Assembly: GCA_030549175.1 (NCBI GenBank)
Contig: JAUKUA010000007.1
Location: 4,030,001-4,094,000 of the forward strand
DNA from: Lasiosphaeris hirsuta
Taxonomy: Eukaryota; Ascomycota; Sordariomycetes; Sordariales; Lasiosphaeriaceae
Length of the DNA stretch: 64,000 bases
Direction of reading: 5' to 3'
The position numbers and the translations under genes are program-made. Below the pieces are notes generated by a model that was not told the DNA's origin, made no database searches, and saw only the letters and a list, made by a program, of their open reading frames with translations. This document shows, piece after piece, positions 1 through 10,740 of the stretch (position 1 is the stretch's first letter; each line of letters starts with the position of its first letter).

Positions 1-1
1 C

Positions 2-1585
2 CGGTCTGAGGATCGGGGCGTGGGGATGCAGCATCGGCAGAGGGGGAGTGTCGGGAGCCAGCGGAGCCAGGCGCCGACCGCCTTGGAGAGGGAGTTTACC
101 GCAAGGCATGCGGAGCTGCAGCAGCGGGCGAGGGTGTTGTTGGCGGAGATGAGGGTTGTAGGGGGGTTGGGGCCGGTGGCGGGTGTGGAGGGTGAGGAAG
201 CGGAGGAGAGGGCGTGGGGCGCTATGGAGAACCTTACCGCTTTACTGAGTGGGAGGTTAAGTTCGGTGGTGTGTAAACGCCCGCCGAGGCCCGCGAGGGA
301 AGTCGCGCGCGAGGTGGTAATTGCGGCATCGGAGGATTTTGACACGCGGACGGCACTTGATATTTTGGTGAGGGATCTGGGCGAAGTTGCCGAGTGGGCT
401 GCGTCGCAGGTGGTGCCGAGGGAGGTATTTCCATCGCCGTCAACACTGCAAGGTGAGGATGGACCGCCATCCGCCCAGGGACAACCATGCTCCCCATATA
501 CCGCAAGCAGCATCCACAGCAACGCCAGTGATGACCACAACGCACTCAGACAGGCCCTCACGACCCGCCAAGCCCTCGTCTTTGCTTCCCTCCCGGCTCG
601 AATTGCCCCCCTATCCTTTGACGCCCTCACCCACTTTACTCATGAGCACGGCTTGGCACATTACACCAACCCTCACACTTTCCGGGGGCGTGTCCCCGTC
701 GAAGACATCCCGCGTGAGTGCTTCTTTGTCACGGCAGACGGGTGGGCGTGGGACATACGGGAGCTGGTGGACGAGCTGATGCGTCGCGGCGAAGGTGCCG
801 ATGGCACGCTGAGGAATCCAGTCACAGGGGCACAATTCGAAAAGGTAGATGTGAGACGACTGGTGGCACACCCATTCGGGAGAGGGTTGAGTGTCGCAGG
901 TTTAGATGAGGAGGAGAGGACGGAGCCCGAGAGGGAAGAAGAGATTGGATTTGGGGAGAGTGGCGGGATTGAGGTGCGGGCAGCTCACGGCGAGGTGCGA
1001 GAGGATGCGCCGGCCCAGGACCTCTCGAGGGGAGAGGACGATGATGAAGCGGAGGCTGGGCCGTGGGTGGAGGAGATGGCCGAAGAGGCTTGGCCGGCGC
1101 CAGAGGTGGTACCGGAGGAACTGATGGAAAGGAGCAGTGGGCACCCCTTTCCAGACCCAGCCGAGCCGGTAGTGGCAGCAGTAGTAGCGCACGCCACACG
1201 GGCGCCGGAAACGGTGCGCATACCGGAGACGATCCACGAGTTGCAGGCGGTGCCGTCAGTACACGCAGTTGGCCCGCGGTCGACGCTAGTCAAGGAACGG
1301 GAGGAGCCGGCGCCCGAGGAGTTCTCCATGCTATCATCTGAGCTGGAAAGGAGGCCGACCAGCTCTGGTGACCGTGACGAAGAGTATAACACCCTGTTCC
1401 GAAACTCAGACGACGATGCACTGGCGCCGCCGCCGAGCGTATCGCGGCCGGTTCCTACGCCGTTGTCGTGGAAATCTGCTGCGGAGCGGCCAAGCTCACC
1501 GTTGCACCGGACATTTTCGACCAAGACGGGGGATAGTGGAGCTTCTGATGGGGAATGGTACCTCAAAACTAGAGACCCTCCATAG
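2..1585 (+). CDS. Unrecognised protein, 5' end outside the window
   Basis: The frame is open from base 2, so the gene begins left of the window; the visible part is 527 residues ending at a TAG. I do not recognise the family. The middle, about residues 200-290, looks folded: aromatic and charged residues around GWAWDIRELVDEL are followed by NPVTGAQF and a VDVRRLVAHPFG segment. This pattern occurs in uncharacterised fungal proteins and vaguely recalls a U-box-like turn, but I would not assign a function. The last 230 residues are acidic, Ser/Pro/Glu-rich and probably disordered. There is no signal peptide or membrane segment in the visible part, and the first visible methionines are not strong start candidates. 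Coding sense is supported by length and by the ordered central block; function is unknown. Confidence 0.55.
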   Translation, partial: RSEDRGVGMQHRQRGSVGSQRSQAPTALEREFTARHAELQQRARVLLAEMRVVGGLGPVAGVEGEEAEERAWGAMENLTALLSGRLSSVVCKRPPRPAREVAREVVIAASEDFDTRTALDILVRDLGEVAEWAASQVVPREVFPSPSTLQGEDGPPSAQGQPCSPYTASSIHSNASDDHNALRQALTTRQALVFASLPARIAPLSFDALTHFTHEHGLAHYTNPHTFRGRVPVEDIPRECFFVTADGWAWDIRELVDELMRRGEGADGTLRNPVTGAQFEKVDVRRLVAHPFGRGLSVAGLDEEERTEPEREEEIGFGESGGIEVRAAHGEVREDAPAQDLSRGEDDDEAEAGPWVEEMAEEAWPAPEVVPEELMERSSGHPFPDPAEPVVAAVVAHATRAPETVRIPETIHELQAVPSVHAVGPRSTLVKEREEPAPEEFSMLSSELERRPTSSGDRDEEYNTLFRNSDDDALAPPPSVSRPVPTPLSWKSAAERPSSPLHRTFSTKTGDSGASDGEWYLKTRDPP

Positions 1586-2074
1586 TCAAAATTTGGTGTG
1601 GTCTTTCTTTGTGATGGGTTTGTAAGATCTAGGAGCTGGGGAGTTTAAAACCCCTGAAATAGAATAGGGGTAAATTGACTCGAAGATACGATTGTGATGT
1701 TCTCGAAGGCGATTACTTTGCCTGGTGCTTGCCAAATGCAATCCAAGGGTGTACCACTTGTGTTGTGTACATACATATACACATGAACGTCGAACTTCAG
1801 AGCAGCATCACCATGGCTGTTATTCACACGCAAGCATCGTTCGTTGGGTTTGAGAAACAGGTGGAGAGGGACCGCAGCTTATTTGACTCGAGAAAGTTGG
1901 AGTAGAGGATAGATCATACTTAGGTGCCCCTGGAATAGCTCGAATAGCCAAGAATTCCAACCTTCAAATATGGTCGAGAGCATTGCACCAAGAAACGTCC
2001 GAGCAGGTGCGAAGAAAAGAGGCAAGGAGCAAAACAATAACACCAGATATATCAGTGATCAAAGTGGCAAAATG
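1586..2074. other. Intergenic, 3' flank
   Basis: This is the downstream region of the first gene and the 3' flank of the tRNA. It contains only short open frames without recognisable content. I see no other RNA gene or repeat. Confidence 0.6.
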
Positions 2075-2160
2075 TGGGATTAGCAGGAATCGAACCTGCG
2101 TCGTCTCAGAACCTTGCAGGCGACCACAATGAGATATACTGACCACTATACTATAATCCC
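2075..2160 (-). tRNA. tRNA-His: tRNA-His (GTG) with a 14-nt intron
   Basis: On the minus strand the acceptor arms GGGATTA and TAATCCC pair perfectly and are followed by discriminator A. The D arm has the AGTATAGTGGTCAGTA pattern seen in fungal tRNA-His. The anticodon stem TCTCA pairs with TGAGA, and the T arm is GCAGG-TTCGATT-CCTGC. The 21-nt anticodon loop reduces to a normal 7-nt loop TTGTGG..C if 14 nt (plus-strand 2110-2123) are removed at the canonical site one base 3' of the anticodon, leaving anticodon GTG. This decodes His CAC/CAU after splicing by the tRNA endonuclease. The stems are unbroken, so the gene looks functional. The only doubt is the exact intron boundary. Confidence 0.9.
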
Positions 2161-3547
2161 TTTTTGGATGAAATTTCGTCCAACTATTGCACCATACAAA
2201 GGACAGTCCAAACCCTATCCGCCTGGAATTTTATCATTACACCACATATGGCTCGGGTTTCTCCACTTCTCTCAAGGGCAATGCTGCAGGGGGCGCCCAA
2301 TGTATTTATACAAATGTCGGTGATGCATTGAGCTGCGAGGGGATGATGATGCATCTATATTATGAAACTATTACGGAATCATCAATTAAATTGAAGAGTC
2401 AACCTAAAATAAGTGTGTTGGCTTGGGGATTTTTTGTTGTTTTTGATCTGAAGGGAGCAAGGAAGAGCACCTACCTGTAAATCCCTCCCAGTTTAATAAG
2501 AGCAACTTTGCTGGTATTTGCAAACACCAGAGCCCCTCGCCCCTCGCCCCCTTTACGATGTAGAAAAGGTGACAGTCTTAGATCTACCAAGACTTGCAGG
2601 CATTGAAGCCGCTGAAACCCCAGCTTGCCACTGTTGTTTGCATGCTGAGCTTGACTGTTCTTTATCGCGATGGCGGACAAAAGACACCGTGACTCGATAC
2701 CAAGAAGCTAACTATCAAGAACAACTGTACTCGCCCCTTTCATGGATGTAGAGTACGGTCTCGTTCCAAGCTAACACGGAGCTTGGAGTGGGCAGGCACA
2801 GCACTCGCAGCTAGGGGTCGAGAAAGACGGCTGTGTCAGGGATAAGACCGTGACAAAGCACACATGATGTTCTTAAAGATGCCTGAAAGAATGGGAGTTA
2901 CTTCGTCTCCAATTACCAAGCATCGCGTGATCTTTCCAGTCTTAAGTCTCTTAAGCCTGTTAATACCAAATTCTTGGGCCGTTTATAACCTACACCCGCG
3001 AGTGCCTTCCCGTTCAATCACAGCCCCTAGGACTAGTGGCCTATTCATTGTGAGTCCTACTCGCTTTTCTCACAAAGTACCGCGTGTTCCTTCCCGTCTT
3101 TGGAGCACCCAACCCATCAAGACCCTCAGTACCACTCGCGTCATATGACACAGTTCAGCACGTGTCCTTTCTGGTCCGTTGAGTCCACCGAGTCTGTTAA
3201 CCCGAAATCCCTGGGTCATTCGAGTTTTTTTTTTCCAACTCGCGAGTGCCCCTTGTTCGTGGAGTCTCCAAGCGTCCGATGAGGTCTCTTCACGATCGAA
3301 TACCACCACCTGGAAGAAGTCTCTTGCGTTGACACGCTGATGTTGCCGACGGGCATGCCCTGCAGTGCCATGGCCCCAAGCCCGGCTAGGGGCCACATCC
3401 GGTCGGTGATGGTGAAATGGCCTTTAGGATGATACAGCCGATCGTGCCTACGTTCGTCCTCTCCTTGTTAGCATCCTTTATCTGCCGATAGCGCAGGATG
3501 GAGCACCGATCGACGTTCTGACTAGCGTCGATTACAAACGTCTTGAA

Positions 3548-3814
3548 AGGTATGGTAGAGGGAAGGTAAAAGCAGAAAGCCCGTAGGAGAGAGGAGGGAG
3601 GGAATTAAATACTTGACTGCCAACTATTGGTCTGTGCTATTATTCCAGCGGATAGGGACCTCTCGATTATTACCGTATTTGTAGGATGTAGGGTTGGGTG
3701 CCGGTGGTGGTTGGACTCCACGAGAAGTTGATCTCGTCATGAATCAGATGATCAGGCATCAGACGGAAAAGTGGGGTGTCTTAGGTGCCTAGGCAACTTT
3801 GCCAAGAAAAGGGT
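3548..3814 (+). repeat. Diverged repeat family, copy A
   Basis: This copy shares with copy C, in the same order and orientation, a purine-rich lead (GAGAGGAGGGAGGGAATTAAAT), an ATTGGTCTGT block, CCGTATTTGTAGGATGT and a final TTTGCC(A/G)AGA block. Spacing between blocks is similar. It looks like an old mobile-element fragment or LTR-like unit; no coding capacity remains. Confidence 0.6.
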
Positions 3815-3888
3815 CGCGAACACCTTGTGCCAGTGCTGTTAGGCCAGGCTATGATGTAAAAGGAGTCCTAAGGATTATGGCGGATATA

Positions 3889-4046
3889 GGGGAGAGAAAG
3901 TAGAAAGTATAACAGAGAAAGGGGAGAGGAGGGAGGGGATTAGATAAGTTGACTACTAGCTATTAATCTAGGTATACTACAGTAATATTATTAGTAAATT
4001 AGGACCATAATAGGTAGTAGTTTCCCACCGTATTTTCAAGGTCGGT
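3889..4046 (+). repeat. Diverged repeat family, copy B
   Basis: This copy matches the first half of copies A and C: GAGAGGAGGGAGG(G)GATTA, a TTGACTACTAGCTATTAATCT block in place of TTGACTGCCAACTATTGGTCT, and a later CCGTATTTTC. It is more AT-rich and more diverged than the other two, and the 3' half is not recognisable. Confidence 0.5.
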
Positions 4047-4440
4047 AGTGACCAAGGCCTGTATCGTATAATGGGACTCCCGTATAATAGACCCTGAATT
4101 ACTATCACCACTCAAAGTTTACGCACCAATCCACCAGATCGGCCTGCTCAGTCTCCCCCTGTTCAGTCTCCTCCTGCCTCAGTCTCCTCCTGCCTCAGCC
4201 TCCTCCTCATTCCCGCGACTGGTCTGCCACTCCGCCGTGTCGTGGCTCATTTCCCATTCGCCGTAAACGTTAAGAATCCAAGCTTCGGTGCACATATTGC
4301 ACTCCTACACGACGGTCAGTGATTCCGTCAGACATTCGGGGTCATCGGGTGACTTACATATTCCTTTTCCCCCACAGTTGCGAGGTTGAAACGGCGTACC
4401 TATCGACAACATTCTGCGGCAAGTGAGGCACCAGACCTTA

Positions 4441-4664
4441 TGTGGAGAGGAGACAGTAGGAATCGAGAGAGAGGGGTGAGAGGAGGGAGGGAATTAAATT
4501 CTTAAATCTCAGATATTGGTCTGTATGAATGGGGACCTTGATAGCTGCCGTATTTTGTAGGATGTGGGGCTGGGGAGCTAATTCTTGTCGTGACGGGAAT
4601 GATGCTAGAAATCAGGTGACCAGGCCCCTTATAAGTCAGGAAATTTTGCCGAGAGAAGAAAACA
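4441..4664 (+). repeat. Diverged repeat family, copy C
   Basis: Same block order as copy A: GAGAGGAGGGAGGGAATTAAAT, ATTGGTCTGT, GCCGTATTTTGTAGGATGTGGGG, then TTTTGCCGAGAGAAG. The copies A and C are about 890 bp apart in direct orientation. Confidence 0.6.
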
Positions 4665-5859
4665 AATGTTGCCACCCTCCCGCAGCAAGCACGGCAGTAG
4701 GAGTTAAACCTCTACATTGCAGACCCTTCAAATTGTCAACCAATCTCAGCGGCCTCGCAAAACTTGGCAATGAGACGGCCAGGAGCGTGTCGGTCTGACT
4801 ATAACCTCTACCCATCAAGAATCTTGACAACGACGGGTGTAAGGTTGTGAAACAAAGTCTTTTTAAACTTGTATTTACATATATAGGCTTCACTTGAACT
4901 CGACAAAGCATCCAACCAGACCACAAGTATACACCGTAAGTGCAATTCCAAAACCGTCAAGAAAAACGACTCTGGAAGGTCTGGACTGCACTTTCTCCAC
5001 ATAATGGAAGCAAAGCGTAGCAAGTCGGTGACATGTTGCAAGGAGCATTCTCCTCACAACAGTCATTGAGGATAGATAAGGTAGAGAAATACAGGGCCGA
5101 GGCACCTCAATAATGAATTGAAATGATTATCCTGAACAGAGAGCACCTGGGTAGATGCTACGATATTCATTCTTGAACAGCTGAGTCCCACCTTAAATAT
5201 ATGTACATCATGGAGTCAAATGCAATGCCAACTCCGTTAGGCAAACACGAGCACACATACGCTTGTCATTCCACAGGACCAGCACACACACTCCGCTTGT
5301 CATCAGAAAACATCATGACCACAACAGCACACACTCATCACGGCAACGACAACACAAACACCATACCCATTCTGAGAAGCAATCTCCATTCTCACCACTA
5401 AGACCGACAATTACGCATATAGACATAGACATCATCGCCCGTACAATCTGGCCTCATTAACGCGATACAGAGAGAGGTATAAAAAAAGGCAAAAAGAAAG
5501 CCTCGGCGCCCTGCTTCCGTGACCCAACCCAACCAGAACAGGCCGGCAACAAGAACCAGCTTTCCAACCGAGCAGTCATGGACAAAAGAAAAAACAAGCG
5601 CGCCCCCCTTTTTATCCAGACCATGCATGCGTTATCTGTGTTAAAGAAAAGAAAAGAAAAAAAGAAAAGGCTCCCATCCTAAACACCTAGCCAATGCAGC
5701 CCGGGGGAAATACCAAAGCGAAAAAGGCCCCCCCCCCCACCCCCCGACGGGTAAGGAAGAAAGCAAAAACAACTTGCTGGCTAACCCGACATCAATCCAA
5801 CATCATCATCATACCCACACCGAAACATTACCTCCACCATCCTTCCACCCAAAAAGTCC

Positions 5860-8065
5860 TCAAGACCTCACCCGTCTCGCACTCGCCACGCCCCCAGTCA
5901 CCGCGCCGAAACCCATCCGGGCCGTGGGCGCGCTGACCTCGCGCCTCTCCTTATCCACCATCTGCCTCCGGGGCGTCACAACAGGCTGCACCACCTGGCT
6001 CTGCACTCGCCCGACGCTGCGCGCGCGGCCCCGCCTCTCTTTAATCTGCGCGAGCGCCTGCTCCCTTGTCATAGTAGGCGTCAGGGCAGGGTTGTTTACG
6101 TCGAACGAAGGGGGCGAGGCGCAATCGCGATGTCCGTGGCGCATGGGGGTGCGCTGGGCCTTCATCAGGCGGGAGGCAAGGCTCGGGTCCTTGGTCTCCT
6201 CGCGGAGCGGGACTTTAGTGGTGGTTGTGACTGTCGTCGTAGCGACGTAGCAGGCAGCTGAAGTGTGAGGACGGATGATGGGTGCGTCCTGGAAGATGGA
6301 TTTGGAAGAGGGGGTTGGTTGGGAGTTTGTGGAGATTGTTGGGAGAGGCTCCGTTACGACCGACTGGGTCGGGGTCGGGGTGTTGTCGCTGGAGTCTTCC
6401 TCGTCCCGCTGGATATCCGACTCTCGTTCGGCGCTGGCCCAGGTTTGCCCCTGGGCGACATCGGGCCCCGGAGTCGTGGGGATGTTGAAGGTTACGGTGG
6501 GGCCGTCCTCTTCCTTGTGTGGGGCATCGAGTAGAGACAAAAGCGAGGTGCGCTGCTGCCTCAGGACAGCAAAGTCGGGTGGGTCGAGTGACGGCGTGCG
6601 CGCAAATACCTCAGGCATGGCGTCGGCAGGCGTCGGAGGCACACTTGCCGTTGATGGCGTAGGATCGACGGTAGCCACCTCGAGCGGAACCGCCTCGACG
6701 GGAATTGTGGTCTCCTGGACCGACTTCTTGTTGACCTCGACCACCTCGATCACCTCCACAGCCTTCAAGGCCTGAGACGTCTGCAGGATTTCGGCTTCGG
6801 TTTGCGTGATAGTCCGGAAGATGCCCTCAGAGGGCATAAAGATGGTACTATGTCTCGCCCCCCTTTCCCTGCCTTCTTCGCGGAGGATTTCAGTCTTGGA
6901 CCGCTTCGGCGACGGCTCCGCCGTCCCGGGTGATTGTGGAATGGCGCTCTCGCTAAGAATCACCAAGTCTCCGGCGTCAGCAATGTTGACTGGATTCGAC
7001 CGCTTCCGCCGCGGACTCGCAAAGCTGCCAATGCTCACCCGTTTAGAGCGTATCGATTTCGCAGCGGGGCAGCACATGAGGTGGCATTCCGCTTGCAGGA
7101 AATCGACCTGCTCGAGTGCGCGATCAGCGCGCTGCTTCTCCCACCGCCAAAGGCGAGACAGCTCCTCAATCTCGGCCTCGCTGGCCTCTGATGCGTTGAT
7201 GTCGATGATGCCAACGCAAGAAGACACGCGTGCCCGCTTCCTGGGCGAGGCGAATTCGTCCTCCTCGTCAGGGTCGGCCTCGGAGGGCGGCAAGGGGAGC
7301 TTGCCCTCAGCCGCGATGCGCGCAACGTCCGCCTCGTTTTGCGCCAGAGTCTTGAATGCGTCGCGTTCTTGCTCCAGCATCTTGACTCGTTCGAGCGCCT
7401 GATCGAGCTGCTCTTGGATGCCGACGAGGGTGTACCGCGCCGTGAATGCTTCTTGTTCACGGACTTTGCTGCGCCCCTTTTCGCGCTCGAGCTCGTCTTC
7501 GGCTGACTTTTGTGCCATGCGGCACGACTTGAGCTCCTCTTGCAGTTTGACGATAGCACTCTGTGCCTTGAACGTCTCTTTCCGCGCGCGACGGATCTCC
7601 TTCTCCCATATTGCCTGGGTATGGGAGTGTGTCTCCTTTGAGCGCCCGTAGTTCTCCTGTTTAGGTTTGCCGCCTCGGTTAGCTTTTGGATATCGCCAGA
7701 AGATTGCCGCGGGATATACGAACCATGACTGTCTCGAGCCTCTCACCGACTCTCCGCTCGCGCTCCTTGCCCTCTTCGATCTGCTTCTTGAGGATCTTGA
7801 CCTCATCGCGATACCGGCGCATGTCGCTCTCAGCCTCCTCGCGGCCGAGCATGGCTCGTTTCAGGGCGGCGTCGGCCGTCTTGCGCTCGAGGTGCTTCGA
7901 CTGCATAGCCAGCGAGTTGAACTGGCTGATCTTGTCGTGCACTGAGGCGTCGCGCGCATCCTCGACATGGCTGCGCTTGAGCGATTGCTGGTTGTGCGAC
8001 ATGGGCTGCAGTGGCGTTGGTGAGCCGCCGGCAGGGGAGCCGGGTTGGCTCGACGAGAAATCCAT
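5860..8065 (-). CDS. Coiled-coil protein resembling spindle-pole-body-associated proteins
   Basis: Two exons, 8065-7724 and 7656-5860, with a 67-nt intron (7723-7657: GTTCGT donor, GCTAACC branch site, CAG acceptor). The splice joins the two frames cleanly and gives 712 residues. The start chosen is the first ATG after a low-complexity 5' stretch (MDFSSS). Residues about 40-220 are a long heptad-rich coiled coil with many Glu, Lys and Arg residues (DKISQFNSLAMQSKHLERK; ENYGRSKETHSHTQ). Residues about 220-300 add basic SPRKR-type patches that could be nuclear localisation signals, and the rest is Pro/Thr/Ser-rich and probably disordered. From memory, fungal proteins with this N-terminal coiled coil are often annotated as spindle pole body formation-associated; I cannot check that here. 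The gene is divergent from the MAPR gene at 8935. Confidence 0.7.
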
Positions 8066-8934
8066 TAGCGGGGTGCAGATGCGGTCCGATGGCAGGGCGT
8101 TGGGATTATTGGGAAACGAGTTGCCGTCAATGCTGCTGGCGATGCTGCTGGCGATGCTGCTGTTGTGGTGGCATGCAATGCGATTGTTCTCTGGGTGGAT
8201 TGTGGTCGTGATCGTGGATTGCGTCCAACGTTGGGTTTGTTGACTAGTCCGGCAGGCGGGAGAAAAACAGAAATCCCGGTAGCTTAGCTTGTGATGACGG
8301 CAGCAAAAAAAAAAAAACGCCAAGCAATGATTGAGGGGAGTCGGCTACTGCAAGTCTCAGAGTGTGGAAAGGCTTAACAACGTCGTTAGCTGGGAGTATT
8401 AAGGCGCGCTGTGCAACAACAATTATAGACTGTTCAACGTAAATTGATGGCGGTATCCGGCTGGTGCGCGTATTTCTGTGTATTTACCAGCCCGCGGCGG
8501 TTGTTGAACAGCAAGCGACCAACCGGCAGCTCGGATTGCGGACGGTCAGAGTTGCCAGGGGCGACGCGAACCAGGAGAGCAACGATTCGACCACGAACCA
8601 GCAAATGAACTAGCGAGACGAGCTTGGCGGACCTGCCCACAGCCTCGCCAGCTGCGCACCAGAACAAGCCAATTAGCGGAGGGTGGCTTGGCCGGTGTCT
8701 GACATGGGGAAAAGGCGAAGCGGGCCATCCTCGCCATCCCACTCTCCTACGGTCCCAACTTCAGCCTTGCATAGCCGTGAGATCTGGCAATAACTATGTC
8801 GCATTGGTGTTTTTTTCTTTCTACTTAGCTTTGAACCTGCTGTCTGTCCTCTTGCGCATCGTGTTCCTGCCCTCTGTCCCATGTGGTGATCGTTTTCTCT
8901 CTCTCTCTCTCCAATTGCCACGACTGCATCGAAA
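8066..8934. promoter_or_regulatory. Divergent intergenic promoter region
   Basis: These 869 bp separate the starts of two divergent genes and must hold both promoters and 5' leaders. The right end is pyrimidine-rich (TCTCTCTCTCTCTCC near 8898-8912) just before the MAPR start, as is common upstream of fungal start codons. An A13 run lies near 8305. I see no clear TATA box. Confidence 0.5.
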
Positions 8935-9821
8935 ATGACCGACTCGGAAGCGACAGTGCGGCGGCGTAAGCCTGAGCCAAAGTCAAAGAAGGCGAGCGAT
9001 CCGGTCGAGCCAGAGCCCGAGACTGTCGAGTCGGAAAAGGAGCCCGAGAAGAAGCCGGTCCCCGTCGAGAAGCTGCTTGAGGATGAAGACTCGTACTCGC
9101 CTTATGTCGACATCTTGCGCGTCATCACCTTCCTCTTCTTCGCCTCGTGCGGCCTGAGCTACCTCATCTCTAGCGGCGAGACCTTCTTCTGGGGCATGAA
9201 GAACCCACCCAACTACCTCAAGGCTAACTGGTGGAAGCTCCAGCTCGTGCGTCCCACCCTTGGAAACCAACCCAATCCCCCCTATCCTCCAACTAACCTC
9301 GCCAAACCCAACAGAACGGGCCGCTCTACCTCACACCCGAGCAGCTAGCGGCCTACGACGGCACCGACCCGGCCAAGCCCATCTACCTAGCAATCAACGG
9401 CACCATCTACGACGTGTCGTCCAACGCGCGGACGTACGGGCCAGGCGGGTCGTACCAGTACTTTGCGGGGGTGGACGCGAGTCGGTCGTACGTGACGGGG
9501 TGCTTCGCCGAGGACCGGACGCCCGACATGCGCGGGGTCGAGGACATGTTCCTGCCGCTCGATGACCCGGCCGTCGACAAGCACTGGACCAAGGCGGAGC
9601 TGGCCGAGCTGCGGGCTAAGGAGCGCGCCGACGCCGAGCGCCAGGTCTACGAAGGCCTGCTGCACTGGGTCAACTTCTTCAAGAACAGCCAGAAGTACAG
9701 CTTCGTCGGCTACGTGAAGCGGCCCGAGGGCTGGCCCGGCACCGAGCCCAGGCGCCAGCTGTGCGAGGCGGCGCAGAGCCAGCGGCTCAAGCGGCAGATT
9801 CCGGAGAAGGAGGCTTCCTAG
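8935..9821 (+). CDS. Membrane-anchored MAPR / cytochrome b5-like haem-binding protein
   Basis: Exons 8935-9246 and 9315-9821; the 68-nt intron has a GTGCGT donor, an AACTAACC branch site and an ACAG acceptor. The product is 272 residues. Residues 1-55 are charged and Lys/Glu/Pro-rich, and one transmembrane helix follows (about 60-80, ILRVITFLFFASCGLSYLI). A membrane-associated progesterone receptor (MAPR) type cytochrome b5-like domain follows from about residue 105: LTPEQLAAYDG, PIYLAINGTIYDV, the conserved YGPGGSYQYFAGVDASR segment carrying the Tyr residues used for haem binding in this family, then TGCF. MAPR proteins such as Dap1 and PGRMC1 bind haem and support cytochrome P450 enzymes, including those of ergosterol synthesis, at the ER. 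The long C-terminal tail is unusual compared with Dap1. Membership of the family is secure; the exact orthologue is not. Confidence 0.88.
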
Positions 9822-10417
9822 GGTTAGGTAGGTGGGATAGTAAGGGGCGTTTATTTCCAGTAGTTCCATAGGGGTTTTGGGTAGGCGGGTAGCAAGCTAG
9901 AAGGGAATTTTTACGGGACTTTGTCTCTTGCATGAATTTTGCGTGTTTTACAGTAAATGAGACTATAAGCAGTACGCAAGCCTTTTCTTCTGGTAGCAAC
10001 TCGATAGTAAAAAAGAGCAACCCGATGGAATCGAACAATCATTACAATTCAGCCCTGGTTTGACATTCCCTCCAGAGCCTAAAGATATTGCATTCCGAGA
10101 AGGGCCTTCCAGAACTAAAAAAAAAACATGTTTTGTATTTCATAAGGCCTTCCCACCATTAAAAGTGGCTTGTGTGGATCGAAAAGGCCGTTCCAGTTTC
10201 CACAGCCGACTTTGAAGTCTTTCCCCACAAACAAAGGGTTGGATTATATCACGCAGTTCTTGTGACAAAATCGTCAAGATCTAGAGTGCTAGAAAAAACT
10301 AAACAACTCAAATTTTAATGCAATATGTAACACAAGCCCCATGGGGCACAATCATGTATACAAGGGGGTAGTAATGTTGATGATCATGAGCTTAGAAGAG
10401 AAATGTCCCATAAACAA

Positions 10418-10456
<39 letters not shown>

Positions 10457-10740
10457 ACCCAATCCAGTCAATCGCCGCCGTCATCAGTCCTCTGAAAGCT
10501 CCCAGTCCAAGGGGAGAGAGGGCCCCGATCCGGGCTTTCCGCTTTCCAAAAACGAGAAAGCTCGGGGAAGGGGGACGGTCAAACCACTCACTACAAAACA
10601 CAAGCCACCACGGGAATTAATAATTCTTCCTCCTCTTTTTGCCCCCTTTCTAACCGATTGACTGACCAACGGGACTACCACACAACGCCGCCACCGCCAA
10701 ACACCAAAACCCAACACGAACGGACCGGCAGCCCGACTCC
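9822..10740. other. Intergenic, convergent 3' flanks with an A34 tract
   Basis: This lies between the 3' ends of the MAPR gene (plus) and the cupredoxin gene (minus). It is AT-richer than its surroundings and contains an uninterrupted run of 34 adenines at 10419-10452. There is no convincing gene. Confidence 0.55.

Larger units (their letters stand above)
2161..5859. other. Gene-poor region with diverged repeats
   Basis: This is 3.7 kb with no convincing gene; the longest open frames are about 100 residues and have no family features. It holds three diverged copies of one repeat (listed separately), a run of short CAGTCTCCTCCTGCCT-type direct repeats near 4150-4205, a purine-rich AAAGAAAAG tract near 5643-5670 and a C-rich tract near 5728-5745. 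The last 250 bases are probably the 3' untranslated region of the minus-strand gene that follows. Confidence 0.55.

Noticed and set aside
985..1566. 193-codon minus-strand frame inside the first gene
   Set aside because: It is the antisense shadow of the longer plus-strand frame, and its Ser/Thr-rich content follows from the acidic codons opposite.
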